Notes: generated by a model from the sequence alone, not told the origin. Shown: positions 34,920-46,746, counted from the first letter of the stretch. The stretch is DNA of 64,000 bases from Anastrepha obliqua (GCF_027943255.1 NC_072893.1:116869784-116933783), one strand, 5' to 3'. Program-made: numbers and translations.

Positions 34920-36860
34920 TAACTGTTTTGAGAAGACAATTTTTCATAAAAAATTTATTCTTTAAGTGTAAATCATGCGAAAAATAATGCTATCTATACT
35001 TTTAGGATTTCTTAGGCTGCATCGAAGATGACTTCAAAAAATTGGAGTGAGAAATTGGCGGTCTTTAGCAAATAGCAAGGAAGTGTGGAAGCGAATAGTA
35101 AGTAAGCCCCCCCGCTGACTGATGATGATGATAGTTTTAGGTGTTTTTTTTAAATAAAAATAATTTATTTTTGGTCTAAAACTTTTTTGGTCTAGAAATT
35201 TTTCTAATGCGATTTACATGTTTAGGTTTTCATTATTTTAAATAAAAGTATTTTTTTTAAGTAAAATTTTTTTGGAATAGAAATAGGAAATAAAAAAGCG
35301 TTGTTTTTTGTATTTAATATTGAAAAGTAGTCCAATGTAGTGTCGTAAATAAAAAAATACATTTTTTTTTGGAGTACAACTTATTTTTTTATGAATGAAA
35401 AAACATTTCTAAGACATTTCTGAGAAATTTTTTTCTGAAAAAAGTTTTTTTTTGTTTTTGTTATTAGCAATCGGTAAACTAGCGGAAAGTAATGCCATGA
35501 ATAGTTTTAGTTTTTATTTTATTTTAAATAACAAAATTGTTTTCAGTGTACAACTTTTTTGGTTTTGGAATAGAAAATCAAATTGTGTTTATTGAATTTC
35601 GAAAACGACACTCATATTTTTAGGTTCTTATTACTTTAAATAAAAGTATTTTTTTTAAGTTAGACTTTTTTGGAAAAGTAATTGTTACTACATTGAATAT
35701 TAAAAAAATTCTTTTTTTTTTAAATGAAACTAATTTTGTAGCAATGGAGGAAAAAAGTTTCTAAGAAATTTCCAAGAAATATTTTTCTTCAAAAATTCTC
35801 CTTTTGTTGTTAGATATTGGAAAACGAGTGGAAAGCAATGAAATCAATAGTTTTGATTTTTTTTGGTTTTGTAAATAAAAATAATTTTTTTTTAGTGTTT
35901 TTAGTTAGGAAAATATAATTTTCCTTATTGAATTTCTATATTATATATCTATATTTTTAAATTTCATCTATACTTTAAGGCTTTTATTACAACTTTTGTG
36001 TGTACAACTTTTTTGGTTTCGGAATAGATAGTAACATTTTCCTTCAAATTGTTTTTTATTAAATTTCGAAAGGCAAGCGAAAAATAATATCACTTATGTT
36101 TTAAGTTCTTTTTAATTTAAATACAGTTTTTTCTCAGTGTAAAAGTTTTAAATATAGAAATGAAAAAAAACTTTTTTAAAAAATTTATTTTTTCAGAGAA
36201 AATCGAAAAACTTACGAAAAACAATGCGCTCCATATTTTTAGGTTCTTATTACTTTAAATAAAAATAATTTTTTTTAGTGCAGAAATTTTAGGGTTTAGC
36301 AATGGAAAATGACATTTTCCTTACAAAAAGGCTTACGAAAAGCAGGCGTAAAATAATATCATTTATATTTCAATTTCTTACCATGTTTTTCAATTTTAAG
36401 TTTTTTGGTCTTAGGGATTGGGAAAATATTCTCTCTCAATAATTTATTTTTTTCGTGAAAATCGAAAAACTTGCGAAAAATAATGCAATTTTTTGTAGGT
36501 TTTTAATAGGAAAAGTAAGCAACAACTCATGCTATTTATATTTTAAGTTCTTATTATTGTAAATACATAAAAAATTAATTTTTTTTAGTGAATATCGAAA
36601 AGTAGAACAAAATAAGGCAATAAATATATTTAAGTTTTATTTAACATAATTTTAATTTAATATTTTTAAGTTTTTAATATTTTAAATAAAATAATGTTTT
36701 TGATTGTAAAGCTATTTTCGTTTATCAATAAAAAATAAAATTTCCCTTAAAGAAATAATGTTTTTAATGAAATTCGGATGCCATTTATATATTTGGATTA
36801 TTATTGTCCTAAATAAAAATTAATTTTTTTCAGTGTACAATTTTTAGGTATACCTAATAC
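34920..36860. repeat. Large diverged tandem array, about 130-180-bp unit (left part)
   Basis: Units share TATTTTTAGGTTCTTATTACTT, TAAATAAAAATAATTTTTTT, TTTAGTGTACAACTTTTTTGG, then a GGAATAGAAAA-like segment and CGAAAA-C-T-GCGAAAAATAATG. About ten copies are visible. The array resumes at 39022 after the SINE/transposon nest, showing that the array is older than both insertions. Confidence 0.8.
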
Positions 36861-36883
36861 ATATATATATTTGGCGCGTACAC

Positions 36884-37036
36884 TAGACCGGAGTGAAATA
36901 CGTAAATTTTTTCAAATCATATCGTAATAGCAGGGAAAAGTTGCTACATATCAATACAAATTCAGGAAAAAAAAGAAATTTCAAATCGGTTAATATCTTC
37001 CGTTCGCGCATTGCATTTAAAATTTACAAATTTTAT
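36884..37036 (+). repeat. Left 153-bp terminal inverted repeat
   Basis: This is the left end of the 2-kb transposon, paired base-for-base with 38805-38957 apart from one C/T difference (CAAATTCAGG versus CAAATTTAGG). Beyond TTTTAT at 37036 the two sides diverge abruptly. Confidence 0.95.
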
Positions 37037-37452
37037 AATAAATTGAACAAATATTCGAAAAATTGTAAGAGGTGGAAATGATGTTAGATAAAGTTCATTT
37101 TTTGTAGACTATTACAACATCAGGTATAGTTTGAAAAGAAAAACGTCTACCGCTCTATCAAAGCCCCTACAGCCCCTGAAAAGAAGTGGAAAATGTCATT
37201 TTTTGTATAAATTTACGTAATTGCGGGTGGTTAGTTTCTCTATTTTAATTTTTGTATAAGTCTTCTTGAGTATATAAGTAGAATAAATTATTCCCCTCTT
37301 AGCGCGCCCACTGACCACACTATCTTAAAGAAGTTTTGTACAGCTCTTGACCCGCCCTTTTTGGACGACTCAGAACTCACCGCGTGAAGGTGACTGTACG
37401 ACGAGTTCCACCCATTCCCTTCCCAACCAACCAACCAAAGATGAAAAATTAT

Positions 37453-38333
37453 TTATTCGGGAGTGGCAAAGTCTGCTTTAGTGTCAAATTGAGGCATAAC
37501 TGTACGAGAAGTGAGTGCTGCTCTTATAAACCCATCACGTCTCTCGTTCCCATACACTTTTGAGGACGCTTGAGTTACTAGTTTTACGCAACGCTCCACA
37601 GCTTGCGTATGGCATGGAATATTTGTTAAATCTATGGTTAATTTAGGTTTTTCTTTATCAGAAATTAATTGCAAGATATCTTCAGAAGAAAGGCTGTCTA
37701 AAATTGGAGGGCAGGTAAGTTTCATTTCAGACCAATTAATTAACTCAAAATATTCATTTGCTTCAAAGTTCAGTTTAGGAACCAAAAAGTTTCTAATATT
37801 TTTGTCTTTTGAAGGGATTTCTTTTATTTTCAGAACTCGCCTCAATCCAAGATCGCTGACATGCTCTCTGTCATCTACCACCATCGAGAGAAGAATGTTT
37901 TCTGGATGGGCAAAAAAGGAATTTGTTTGAATAACCTAACCTGTAACCTAATAACCTAATAACTTGAAGATTGTTCAATAAAATCATTGTACTTCTTTTG
38001 TTTCTCAGGTGTGTCTTTGTCCCTTGAATAAGATTTACGAAGAGTGTAGTATCGATCATGTAGATGTTTAATCTGTTGTACAACTCTTGTGTGGGAAACT
38101 ATTGGAATCGAAGCCTTGGAATAAAGGGACTCAGTCTGATGAGCTACAGTATCTGCTACAACTGTGAAGCTTAACTTCTGACCAGAACTGGCAGCAGAAG
38201 ATTCTACTGACATTTTGTACCTCACTTCTTGCCAACATTGTATAATGTCGGTATTAGTGGGAAGGACCGATGACAGCAGTGGTTTAGGTGCACCAAAAAA
38301 TGGGCAGTGTATGTCCTTACGAGTAAGAGACAT
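37453..38333 (-). pseudogene. Orphan transposon-borne protein, N- and C-terminal parts, middle missing
   Basis: Two minus-strand frames lie in order. The first (38333-37956, 125 codons, ATG start) reads LFGAPKP-type text and then SLYSKASIPIVSHTRVVQQI and LRKSYSRDKDTPEKQKKYND before a stop. The second (about 37930-37453) reads AHPENILLSMVVDDREHV, LGLRRVLKIKEIPSKDK, CHTQAVERCVKLVTQASSKV and NERRDGFIRAALTSRTVMPQ, ending at a TAA that overlaps AATAAA. From memory these are the N- and C-terminal blocks of a family of uncharacterised arthropod proteins of several hundred residues; the middle is absent, so this is probably a deletion derivative. I do not know its function. A transposase role is inference from the inverted repeats and target duplication. 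Confidence 0.7.
37936..37966. repeat. Short AACCTAAT repeats at the presumed deletion junction
   Basis: AACCTAACCTGTAACCTAAT and further AACCTAATAAC units lie exactly between the two coding remnants. Microhomology or slippage here may have caused the loss of the middle of the gene. This reading is inference. Confidence 0.5.
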
Positions 38334-38804
38334 GAATAAAATGTTTCAAGAGATTTAATGTTAAGTAATTGTGTAAACTATGTAATTCAAAAGAACATCG
38401 AATAGAATTTTTTTTGACCAAACAGCGCTGTTCGACAAGAGTGAAAGCAGAACTGGTAATGACCAGAGAGTACTAGCTCTTCCGTGCACTTCGTTTATCG
38501 GTATGCCAGAATCAAAAGCAAAATGAAAAGAAAGACGATGGAATACAAGTAACCAAGTGGAAGACGATCTAAAGCACAGACGTGTTGTAGTAGCCGTAAG
38601 CCGCTTTCACGCAAGCAGGCATAGGCTTCCTTAGTAGATTTGGTGTAAAATTGGTAAAAGTTAATCGCTCAGAACCAGAGAAATGGATAGATTAGTAAAT
38701 TAAAAATCTACTACTCAATGCTGAAAGTGCTATGTATAAAAAGGGAGCTCGATCTTTAATCATTTACAACTTCTACAAGTTTTCGTAAATCAGCTGGATT
38801 TGGG

Positions 38805-38957
38805 ATAAAATTTGTAAATTTTAAATGCAATGCGCGAACGGAAGATATTAACCGATTTGAAATTTCTTTTTTTTCCTAAATTTGTATTGATATGTAGCAA
38901 CTTTTCCCTGCTATTACGATATGATTTGAAAAAATTTACGTATTTCACTCCGGTCTA
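38805..38957 (-). repeat. Right 153-bp terminal inverted repeat
   Basis: This is the right end of the 2-kb transposon, inverted relative to 36884-37036. It lies upstream of the minus-strand coding remnants and so would contain their promoter if they are transcribed. Confidence 0.95.
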
Positions 38958-39021
38958 GCGTACACCCTTTTCGGGTGTTTGGCCGAGCTCCTCTTCATAT
39001 TTGTGGCGTGCGTTTGATGTT

Positions 39022-39430
39022 GGAAAATTTATTTTCTGAATGATAATCGAAAAACTGGCGAAAAATAATGGCTTTAAATTTTTAGGTTATTATTATCTTC
39101 AATACATTTATTTGTCTAAAACTTTTTCGTATAATAATGAAAAATGCCTCTTTTTAAACAAGTGTTTTTTTAGTAAAAAGGCAAAAAGTTAAGAAAAGTA
39201 ATGTCATTAATATTTTTAGGCTTTTATTGTTTTAAATAAAAAAATATAAAAACAGTGAAAAACATTTTCGCTATAGGAATTGGAAATAAAATTTTCTATA
39301 AAACATTTTTTATTGAAAGTCGAAAAGATCATGAAAAATAATGGCACTTTCTTCGTATACTTCCAAAGTAAAGTTTGTTTGTTCTAGGAATGAAAAAAAA
39401 ATTATTAAAAAAACTAAGCTTTCTTTAAGG
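39022..39430. repeat. Right part of the 34.9-36.9-kb tandem array
   Basis: Three diverged units continue the array's pattern (TCGAAAAACTGGCGAAAAAT, TTTTTAGGTTATTATTATCT, TTTAGGCTTTTATTGTTTTA). This confirms that the SINE and its nested transposon interrupted a pre-existing array. Confidence 0.75.
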
Positions 39431-39765
39431 TAAGTGTTGAAAAATGTCGATTTAGCAACTCTGCAATCCAAAAGCATCTTTAACTTGACATAATAAATGT
39501 TAGAATTAAGCGTTCACTTGAATAAATTCTGTAACTGAAGCTGGTTTTGTTTTTCGTTTTGTGCGCGCTTGGTCGTGAGTACCATATTCGTGGGACCTTA
39601 TAAAAGTAAGCTTTCCAGAGCATATTTGTTTGGTCTCTGAATTGGAAAATATTATAGTTGAAAAAAGTGCGTGTAACGTAGTACACATAACAGCAGTGAA
39701 ACTTTCAAGGCAGACAAAAAAAGAGGGAGATACTCGAGAGGGAATGAGAGAGAAAGAATGTACTA

Positions 39766-41067
39766 CTGTGGGCAAAAAGTAAGGTGAATTTATTTGTCAA
39801 ACTTCGCGGGATTAAAATTTCGCTCTAGTTATTTTTTCCATGAGTTGGCAGCACTGTTAATAACATCTGGGCCAACTTTCATGTGAATGTCATTATCAGT
39901 AATATATTTACGCTTGTGTTTACCAAACGACCAAGAGTGCATTTTTCGATTTTTACAATGTCTGATTTGATTGAGCAGAGAAGTGCTATCAAATTTTGTT
40001 TGCGGAATGAAATTTCGGCTGCGGAAACGTTTAGCATGTTGCAGAAGGCATTTGGTGATTCCACTATGTCGCAGAAAAATGTTTATAAGTGGTACAAAGA
40101 CTTCAAAGAGGGTCGAGAACGTGTTGATGACTTGGAGCGCTCCGGACGACCATCGACGTCAACAGATGACCAACACGTCAATAAAGTGAAGGAGTTAGTG
40201 CTCAAAAGTCGTCGGTTGACTGTTAAAGACCTTACTGATATGATCGGAATATCAGAAGGATCTGTGAAAACCATTTTGAAAGACCATCTGGGCCTACGAA
40301 AAGTTAAATCTCGTTTGGTACCGAAAACTCTCAATTTCTTGGAAAAAAGTCGTCGCGTTGATGTGTGTGAAACAATGCTTTCAGACTATCAGGACAAGCT
40401 CAAATGCATCATTACGGGAGATGAGACTTGGATTTATGCTTACGACCCTGAAACAACCGACCAATCAAGCGAATATCGTGCTAAAGGCGAGGCCAGACCG
40501 AAAAGTCAAAGTCGTTCAAAAATAAAGGTCATGATGACAGTTTTTTTCGATTTTCGTGGTGTGCTGCACTATGAATTCCTTCCACCTGGCCAAACTGTTA
40601 ATAAGGAATATTATTTGAGTGTTATGCTTCGTTTACGTGAAGCAATTCGTCTAAAAAGACCAGAATTATGGGCCAACAACTTTTGGTTTTTGCATCACGA
40701 TAATGCACCGTCTCACACTGCACTCGTTCTTCATGACCATTTCGCCAAAAATTCCACGCATATTGTTCCGCAACCTCCGTATTCGCCTGATTTGGGTCCG
40801 TGTGACTTCTGGCTATTCCCAAAACTCAAGAGACCACTCCGGGGAACGCGTTTCGAATCGATTGAGGAGATAAAAGCTGAATCGAAGAAGGTGCTGATGG
40901 CTATACCGGAAATGGACTATTTGGCATGTTTCGGGGATTGGAAAAATCGTTGGCACAAGTGTATTTCATCGAGAGGGGATTATTTTGAAGGGGATGAAAT
41001 TGATTTACAAGAATAAAAAAAGATTATTCATTTTACAACCAAATTCAACTTACTTTTTGCACACAGG
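39766..41067 (+). mobile_element. Intact mariner element with full-length transposase
   Basis: The left end CTGTGGGCAAAAAGTAAGGT (39766) and the complement of the right end CTGTGTGCAAAAAGTAAGTT (ending 41066-41067) form imperfect inverted repeats of about 30 bp. TA dinucleotides flank both ends, the mariner target site. The length is about 1.3 kb, the family norm. It contains an uninterrupted 352-codon transposase. The left boundary is one base shorter than the right one relative to TA, so exact termini are uncertain by one base. Confidence 0.95.
39958..41016 (+). CDS. Mariner (DD34D) transposase, complete ORF
   Basis: This enzyme excises the element and reinserts it at TA sites. The frame opens at 39883, but ATG at 39958 (MSDLIEQRSAIKFCLRNE) gives the usual N-terminus and 352 residues, normal for the family. 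Residues about 1-110 hold two helix-turn-helix motifs, with GRPSTS between them. RLVPKTL at 119-125 stands where most mariners have WVPHxL. The catalytic triad is D155 (TGDETW), D248 (HHDNAPSH) and D283 (GPCDFW), with 34 residues between the last two (DD34D). YSPDLGP precedes the last Asp, and the tail ends GDYFEGDEIDLQE. There are no stops or frameshifts. It resembles the lineage annotated as GVQW3/FLJ37770-like or SETMAR-like in insect genomes. Confidence 0.95.
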   Translation: MSDLIEQRSAIKFCLRNEISAAETFSMLQKAFGDSTMSQKNVYKWYKDFKEGRERVDDLERSGRPSTSTDDQHVNKVKELVLKSRRLTVKDLTDMIGISEGSVKTILKDHLGLRKVKSRLVPKTLNFLEKSRRVDVCETMLSDYQDKLKCIITGDETWIYAYDPETTDQSSEYRAKGEARPKSQSRSKIKVMMTVFFDFRGVLHYEFLPPGQTVNKEYYLSVMLRLREAIRLKRPELWANNFWFLHHDNAPSHTALVLHDHFAKNSTHIVPQPPYSPDLGPCDFWLFPKLKRPLRGTRFESIEEIKAESKKVLMAIPEMDYLACFGDWKNRWHKCISSRGDYFEGDEIDLQE

Positions 41068-44000
41068 TATATCTAAATAAATTCACAACATTTGAAAAGA
41101 ATTCCAATAGACAAAATTTACAAAAATAAAATAATGGTTTAAGATAAATCAACACTTGTTTTATGTTGTACTTCTATTTATAGTTTATGTATTCGACGGC
41201 AAATTACATTTGTATGTATCATCCTTCTTCCTTTGTACATATGCATGTATGCCCAAATAACCTTGACTTATTTATTCACATGTCACAGCACATCACATTC
41301 CAACAAGAAATCAGATAAAAGTACGCACTAGTGAACGAGTTTCTTCCTAACAAGCGCAAAAACCATTCTGCTCTAAAGCCTATGTGGGTGTGTATGTATA
41401 TATACCCACTTGAGGTCCTAGCATGTATTCATACCCACATACCTACTTGCCTTCTAAACTTCCTACAAAATAATTGTATTCATATGTAACTACATCCATG
41501 CAAGTTCAAACATACATTTATATATTCGCGAGCACAGCGCTCCCTTCTTGCTTCTGTGTACTTTTGTCTTCCCCCAGTCAATATTCCGAATATTGTACTT
41601 ACAAAAACAAAATACCTTGATTGACGCAAAAGCAGCAGCAAGCGCCGTGCGAGGGGCGCTTTGGCACCACGCATTCCAAAATGTTCTAGAACACAACATT
41701 CGCATTCATTTCATGCCTCAATATGCGTATGTCGTCCAAGCTCAAAATCTAAGCCTAGTGACTACAAAAACAAAATACATTCGTAGACACAGTCGCAGCG
41801 ACCATGATTCTTTTAGTCGCGACGGCCCTGAACAATTTAGAATATTATATGGTACAAAAACAAAAAAAGGGAGACGTGAATAGCCTAAAGTGTATCTAAG
41901 ATATACTATATATAAGGTATAGTTCTCTCTCTCTCCTTTTCCTCTACGTTATATCTTTTTTCCCGCTCGCGGAACGAAAATGCCCAAAACGTTGCATGGC
42001 CTTGAAATTTTACTCTCCATTCTCGCTCGCCCATCGACGCCTAAGAAGTTTCACTTCAAAAATATGATATTGTTTTTAGTAAAAATCTAAAATATGGCAA
42101 GAAATAAAAATATATATGGTATTTACTTGTAACTTTTATCGAAATATTTAGATAAGTTTGAAATGAAGTCACAAAAAATTTGTAGAGAAAATTTTTCTTA
42201 AAATAACTTATTTTTCTAAGAAATTTCTAAATTGGTCACAAAACCAAAAATAATTTTTTTCAGTGTTAAGCTTATTTTGGTCGGCGCAAACTATTTTCAA
42301 ACTCTGTGACCCCGAGCGGTTTCAAATTCGTGTCCGAAAGAAAAAGTGTCAAATTACTGCACCCAGGGCGAATACTACACATTGGAAAAGTAGCTCAAAC
42401 TTTTAAGTTTTGATGTGGCATACTTTTAGAAAACTACCCACGCCTCCACTAGTTTCTTTTGCACCTACTGAAGAATAGCAAACCATACCAGCAATAGCAC
42501 AAATACATACATAGAACTAGTCTATGTATGTGTGTTTGTGCATTTACTTACCTGCCAAATGACTTGGTAGCCGCCAGCCAATTTGGCCTTGTTGTCAAGT
42601 GCTCGCTTCAACCATTTTAGAAAATAAGTTTTGTAAGTATGGCTATCCGCCCCTCAACTTCACTTGTGCTTGATGACAGCTAAAGAGTTGGAACGTTAAA
42701 AATAACTGGGTAAGAAAGTTTCTAAAAATAGGTAAAACAAACGGGTAATAATCGCCGAGGAAGTGGCATGAGAATAATTCGAAAGGTACGGCACAGCTGA
42801 CGCAGCTAGAAAGGAGATTTGTTTGCTATTGCCGTAGGAGCTAGTGATGCTGACGTGTTGATTGCTCGATGCTTCATTGGGATTTTGTTTTTATACGCTA
42901 TTTTTTTGTGTTTCTACACTTTTCCTCCCATTTTATGCTGTTGATGTTTGCGAGTATTGGTGTTTATTTTGCTGGCCCGGCATAGGCATATCGATTTTAT
43001 GCTGATGCTGGCGGCAATTTACGTCAACTTTAATGAAATTTCACGAATATTTTTTTAAGCGAAGAAAGTGGAACGCACAAACAATAAAATCCAAATAAGA
43101 AACTATGAATAGAAAATGGAAGAAAACTTCATGGCGTTTGAACTGATAAACGAAAGTTTCTGTGTGTAATTTAAGTGACAGTTTATTTAATTTATTGTGA
43201 CTTCGCTAGTGAATATGGAAACTCAAATACAGTTAAATGTGCGCTTTGCGAAATTTCTTGTTGATAATTTTTAATATCTTTAAGTGGCAGTTGTTCTACT
43301 AAAATAATTTTATATGCCGTAAATGTTACTCTTACGCCACGGTGCTAGTGAAAGTAAGCATTAGGTGTATAATTTATTACTTCCAAAGTAATAAATATAA
43401 AAAATGGAGATTGAATAACTTTTTCCAACGGAGTTTTTTTTTAGTGGGTGCGCATACGTACAAACAGCGCCCGCAATATTCAATTTACAGTTAACATTAA
43501 TTTTTTTTGCCTGATTGTACGCCTGAATAGCTATAGGGGTGCACAGGAAGTTTTTTATATTTATACGAAAGTTGATTGTAAGCAAAAGGTTAAAGGTTAA
43601 AAAAAATCGTTCCAAAAAATATGTTAGACAATACAAATTCACGCGTAGTTTCATACAGAATTAGTTCTTGAAAATAAATTGCAAATTAAAATTTCGGGAA
43701 CGCGTAGTAATTTTTATTATTTTATAATTATTTACAACGATCACACAAACAAAAAATATTTTCTAATAATATTGTGGCAAGCTACGGACAGACAACAGGG
43801 ATACTGATGGAGACAAATTTTTTGTAAAATTTGTTTTTGTAATTTTCATAAAGTGTTTAAAATTAAATAAAAAACCGTTGACTGAAACTGTTGAATAGTT
43901 CACAACTGACATATAATCGTAATTGAGTAGCCTAACCCCTAAAAAAAAAAATTGGTATCTATTACTCAACAGGAAATGTTTCCTTTATTTTGCGCATTAC

Positions 44001-45829
44001 TGTATGTAGTTATAACAATTTAATTTTTGTATTTTATGCGTATACTTAAGTCAAAAAATATGCAACTGCAACGACTTGCTCGGACAACTAAAAAAAAATA
44101 TTCCTTCTGGTTACTCATACGCCCCGTAGCACGCAACTGCGCTAACAGCCTGTGGAGCAAAATCAATTTAATTGTGTCTCCAGGAAAAGTTTCGAAGTAA
44201 ACATGGTAATAATATTAATAACATGAAAAAATATGTGTTCGTTTGATTTGCTGCGAGTTTAATTTCGCAATTGGCTACATAATTTTTCACTTAATCACGC
44301 ATCCCTTGGTTTTCCCGTTCTTTCCCTTTCTCTCTCTCTCTCTCTCTCTCCAATTAATTTTATCACTTAACACTTTATTTGCCAAATTCTTACCCGTATC
44401 TGATCAAAAATAGCATTAACTGTAAATTAAGTGCTACAAATGTGGCGATGAATGTCAGTAAGTGGTCCGGCGAGTAAACGCTACGCTACCGTTGACGTCG
44501 AAAGGCTTCGAAAAACAGCACATAAAAGGATGTGCGCGTCAAGCAACAAAAATTTATAAAATTACAAGAGCCTCTGCTGAAAAGTGAAAAGGAAAAATAA
44601 AATGAGAAATAAGCGCAAAAACAGAAAAATTTCATTGGCTACTGAGACGGCAACTGACTGGCTGACTGTTCTACATCAGCCTTGTGCCAACATACATATT
44701 AAGCGCTTTATAGCGTTAACGTAATCAGCTTGAATGTGCGCTTTTTCATTTTGAGTCACGAAAAGGCTACCCACTTAGTGGTAATTATTTTAATTATTTA
44801 ATTTTGCTGTCCACTAATTCGTGCCAGACTGCATTCAAGCGGGTTATCATAGAATATTTTGTTTGTGTATAAATAATTTTGTAAATGTGAGTGTCAGCAA
44901 CAACTTTTTTGTGAGTGAAACGTAAATTAGCATGAAATTACGTCAAAAAGTGAGCGAAATGCAAGTATTGTTTCGAGGTGTACTAAAAACTTAAATTGGC
45001 ACAGAGGAGTACTGTAAAGACAGCCGTGCCAGAGATTTGAATGACATTTTATTGTATTCCGTGTTTAATGACAGGGTTTGCACTTTTCAATCAGAACAAT
45101 TTATGCGTCATTTATTTAAAAATTTAAATAAAATTCTGGTGTCCGTAACAAAATGCGTCAGCCAAATCAAAAATGTGTTGCTCAGAGTGGTGTTTGGTCA
45201 ATTCGGTTCTTCGTGTCAGCCTCATGTAATGAATGTTTAACACTATCATTTTTTGTTCCAAAGTGACTTTAGAGTACACCTTCTATGCTTCTGAGTGCAT
45301 GACCTATTTTTAGTTGACAAATACACAGTAATATTAGGCCTGGGAAATTTCAATCAAAAAAAGGGATGTCAAAATTTTTTTGAAGGAGTGCTTCCCAGTG
45401 TAATTATTCACTAAAAAAGGGAAATAGGCAGTAAATTATTGGTTGTTACTTATTATAGTTTAAAAAATGGTCTTTACGCAGCAAAACTATTTTGTTTTGA
45501 AATTTTCACAAAAAAATGGAGAATTTTTTTTTTCTAATTTGTTTAATTTTTAGCATCAAATGTGCATATATAGGTAAGGAGTATAGCTAAAATATAGCTA
45601 GAAATATTTTTGGCTCAGTTTGGCTTGATAAATTGTAAAATTGTAAAATATGTCGAGCGGATTGTAAAATATTTACAAATTTTGACTATTTATTATTTAT
45701 TTTATTCCCATCTTAATTTCAATTCCTTTTTATGAAAACATATTTCATTCTACATATAATAAATACATCATGAATACCAGTTTCAAACCCTGTACAAGAT
45801 TTATTATAATTCTAAAATTTTTCAGGAAA
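41068..45829. other. Long unannotated intron stretch
   Basis: No gene was recognised in 4.8 kb. There is a TC-microsatellite at 44330-44350. An 111-codon plus frame at 41548-41883 overlaps antisense open frames and has no motif. Segment 41540-42060 is less AT-rich than its surroundings and might be a decayed transposon. No splice-bounded exon was found. Confidence 0.45.
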
Positions 45830-46280
45830 ATTTTAAACATTAAAACATAATTAAATAAAAAATGTGGGTACGCAGTTTTATAGCCCATACAATTCTAGTA
45901 TTAAAAAGTGATTTTTTAAATTTGTTTTTTATTCTCAGGGAGGGTTGCGCATTTTCTCCATATAAAAAACTCGTCGATTCATTATATGAAGAAAATGCCT
46001 AACACTTTATCGGGAAGAAGTTATCAAAACTCAACTAGAATTTTCCGCCACTCAAACTTACACTTCTTTATACCAGAATTAAATGAAATATAAAACTACG
46101 TACTCAAAAATTTCCCAAAATTTCTCAATAAAAAATGTGAAAGTTTTATTTTTTCATTAAATTCTGTCTATTCTATAATAAATACCACATGAATTCCAGT
46201 TGAAAACCTTTTGTACAAGATTTATTAAAATTTTACAATTTACATTTCAGGAAATTTTTGAACTTTGTAAACCGAACTTA

Positions 46281-46425
46281 AACGTAATGTTTCACAAAAA
46301 ACGTTCCCACGACAGTCGGTTCTACGTAAGCGGAACGGCCCGGATTTATATCCGGCTAAGGACTCACTTCAGCAGCATTTCTCGTTTATGCACGGGGAAT
46401 GTTTATGCTGCTACAACAACAACAT
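46281..46425 (+). mobile_element. Possible retroelement 3' end with CAA repeats
   Basis: A GC-rich segment (ACAGTCGGTTCTACGTAAGC, GGAACGGCCCGGATTTATAT) ends in GCTACAACAACAAC. A GC-rich body ending in CAA repeats fits the 3' end of a non-LTR element or SINE. It is joined directly to a truncated tRNA-SINE body at 46426. The family is not recognised. Confidence 0.45.
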
Positions 46426-46605
46426 AATGTTCCACAAATGTAGGGACCTATCATTTTAAGCCAACTCCGAAGAGCAAATAATTTTTTATGAGAGGTTTTT
46501 TTATGGCAAAAATAGACCCGAGGGTTTGCAATTGCCTGCCGAGGGGTGACCGCTAGTAAAAAAAATTTTATCGCTTTCGCATACGGCTACGGTGGTCGGA
46601 GTTAT
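46426..46605 (-). mobile_element. tRNA-derived SINE, copy 4, fragment
   Basis: The SINE body from ATGTTCCACAAATGTAGGGA through GCCTGCCGAGGGGTGACCGC to a degraded head (CATACGGCTACGGTGGTCGG) is present, but the tail with GGCGCGTACACCC is missing and the head is mostly deleted. It is older and more diverged than copies 1, 2 and 5. Confidence 0.8.
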
Positions 46606-46746
46606 ACGAGTAGCCCATATAATTCTAGTATAAAGAAGTGCAAGTTTAACAGGCTGAAAGTTCTCGTTGATTTTTTAAATTTTTTCTCCATATAAAAAAT
46701 AATAAGAATGAGAGAGCACATATGAAAAGAATGCCTAACACCTTAT

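Larger units (their letters stand above)
36884..38957 (-). mobile_element. Non-autonomous TIR DNA transposon, 153-bp inverted repeats, 8-bp target duplication
   Basis: The element begins TAGACCGGAGTGAAATACG and ends with the exact complement. The first and last 153 bases are inverted copies with about one mismatch. The flanking GCGTACAC (36876-36883 and 38958-38965) is an exact 8-bp target duplication, and deleting the element restores the SINE sequence without a scar. Total length is 2,074 bp. The interior carries minus-strand pieces of one protein family. An 8-bp duplication occurs in hAT, P and some Mutator/Merlin elements, but the ends do not match the usual hAT start (YARNG). I cannot name the superfamily. 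Near-identical ends imply recent insertion. Confidence 0.93.
36861..39021 (-). mobile_element. SINE, copy 3, partial, split by the TIR transposon
   Basis: The SINE tail TATATATATTTGGCGCGTACAC lies at 36861-36883. It continues at 38966 with CCTTTTCGGGTGTTTGGCCG, stopping near 39021 after GTTTGATGTTGG. Only the 3' third of the SINE is present (5'-truncated). The 8-bp GCGTACAC at the junction is present on both sides of the inserted transposon. Confidence 0.9.

Noticed and set aside
38958..39021. Independent SINE 3' fragment
   Set aside because: It is the continuation of the SINE at 36861-36883, separated by the inserted transposon.
41548..41883. 111-codon plus-strand ORF
   Set aside because: It overlaps equally open antisense frames and has no family motif or splice context.
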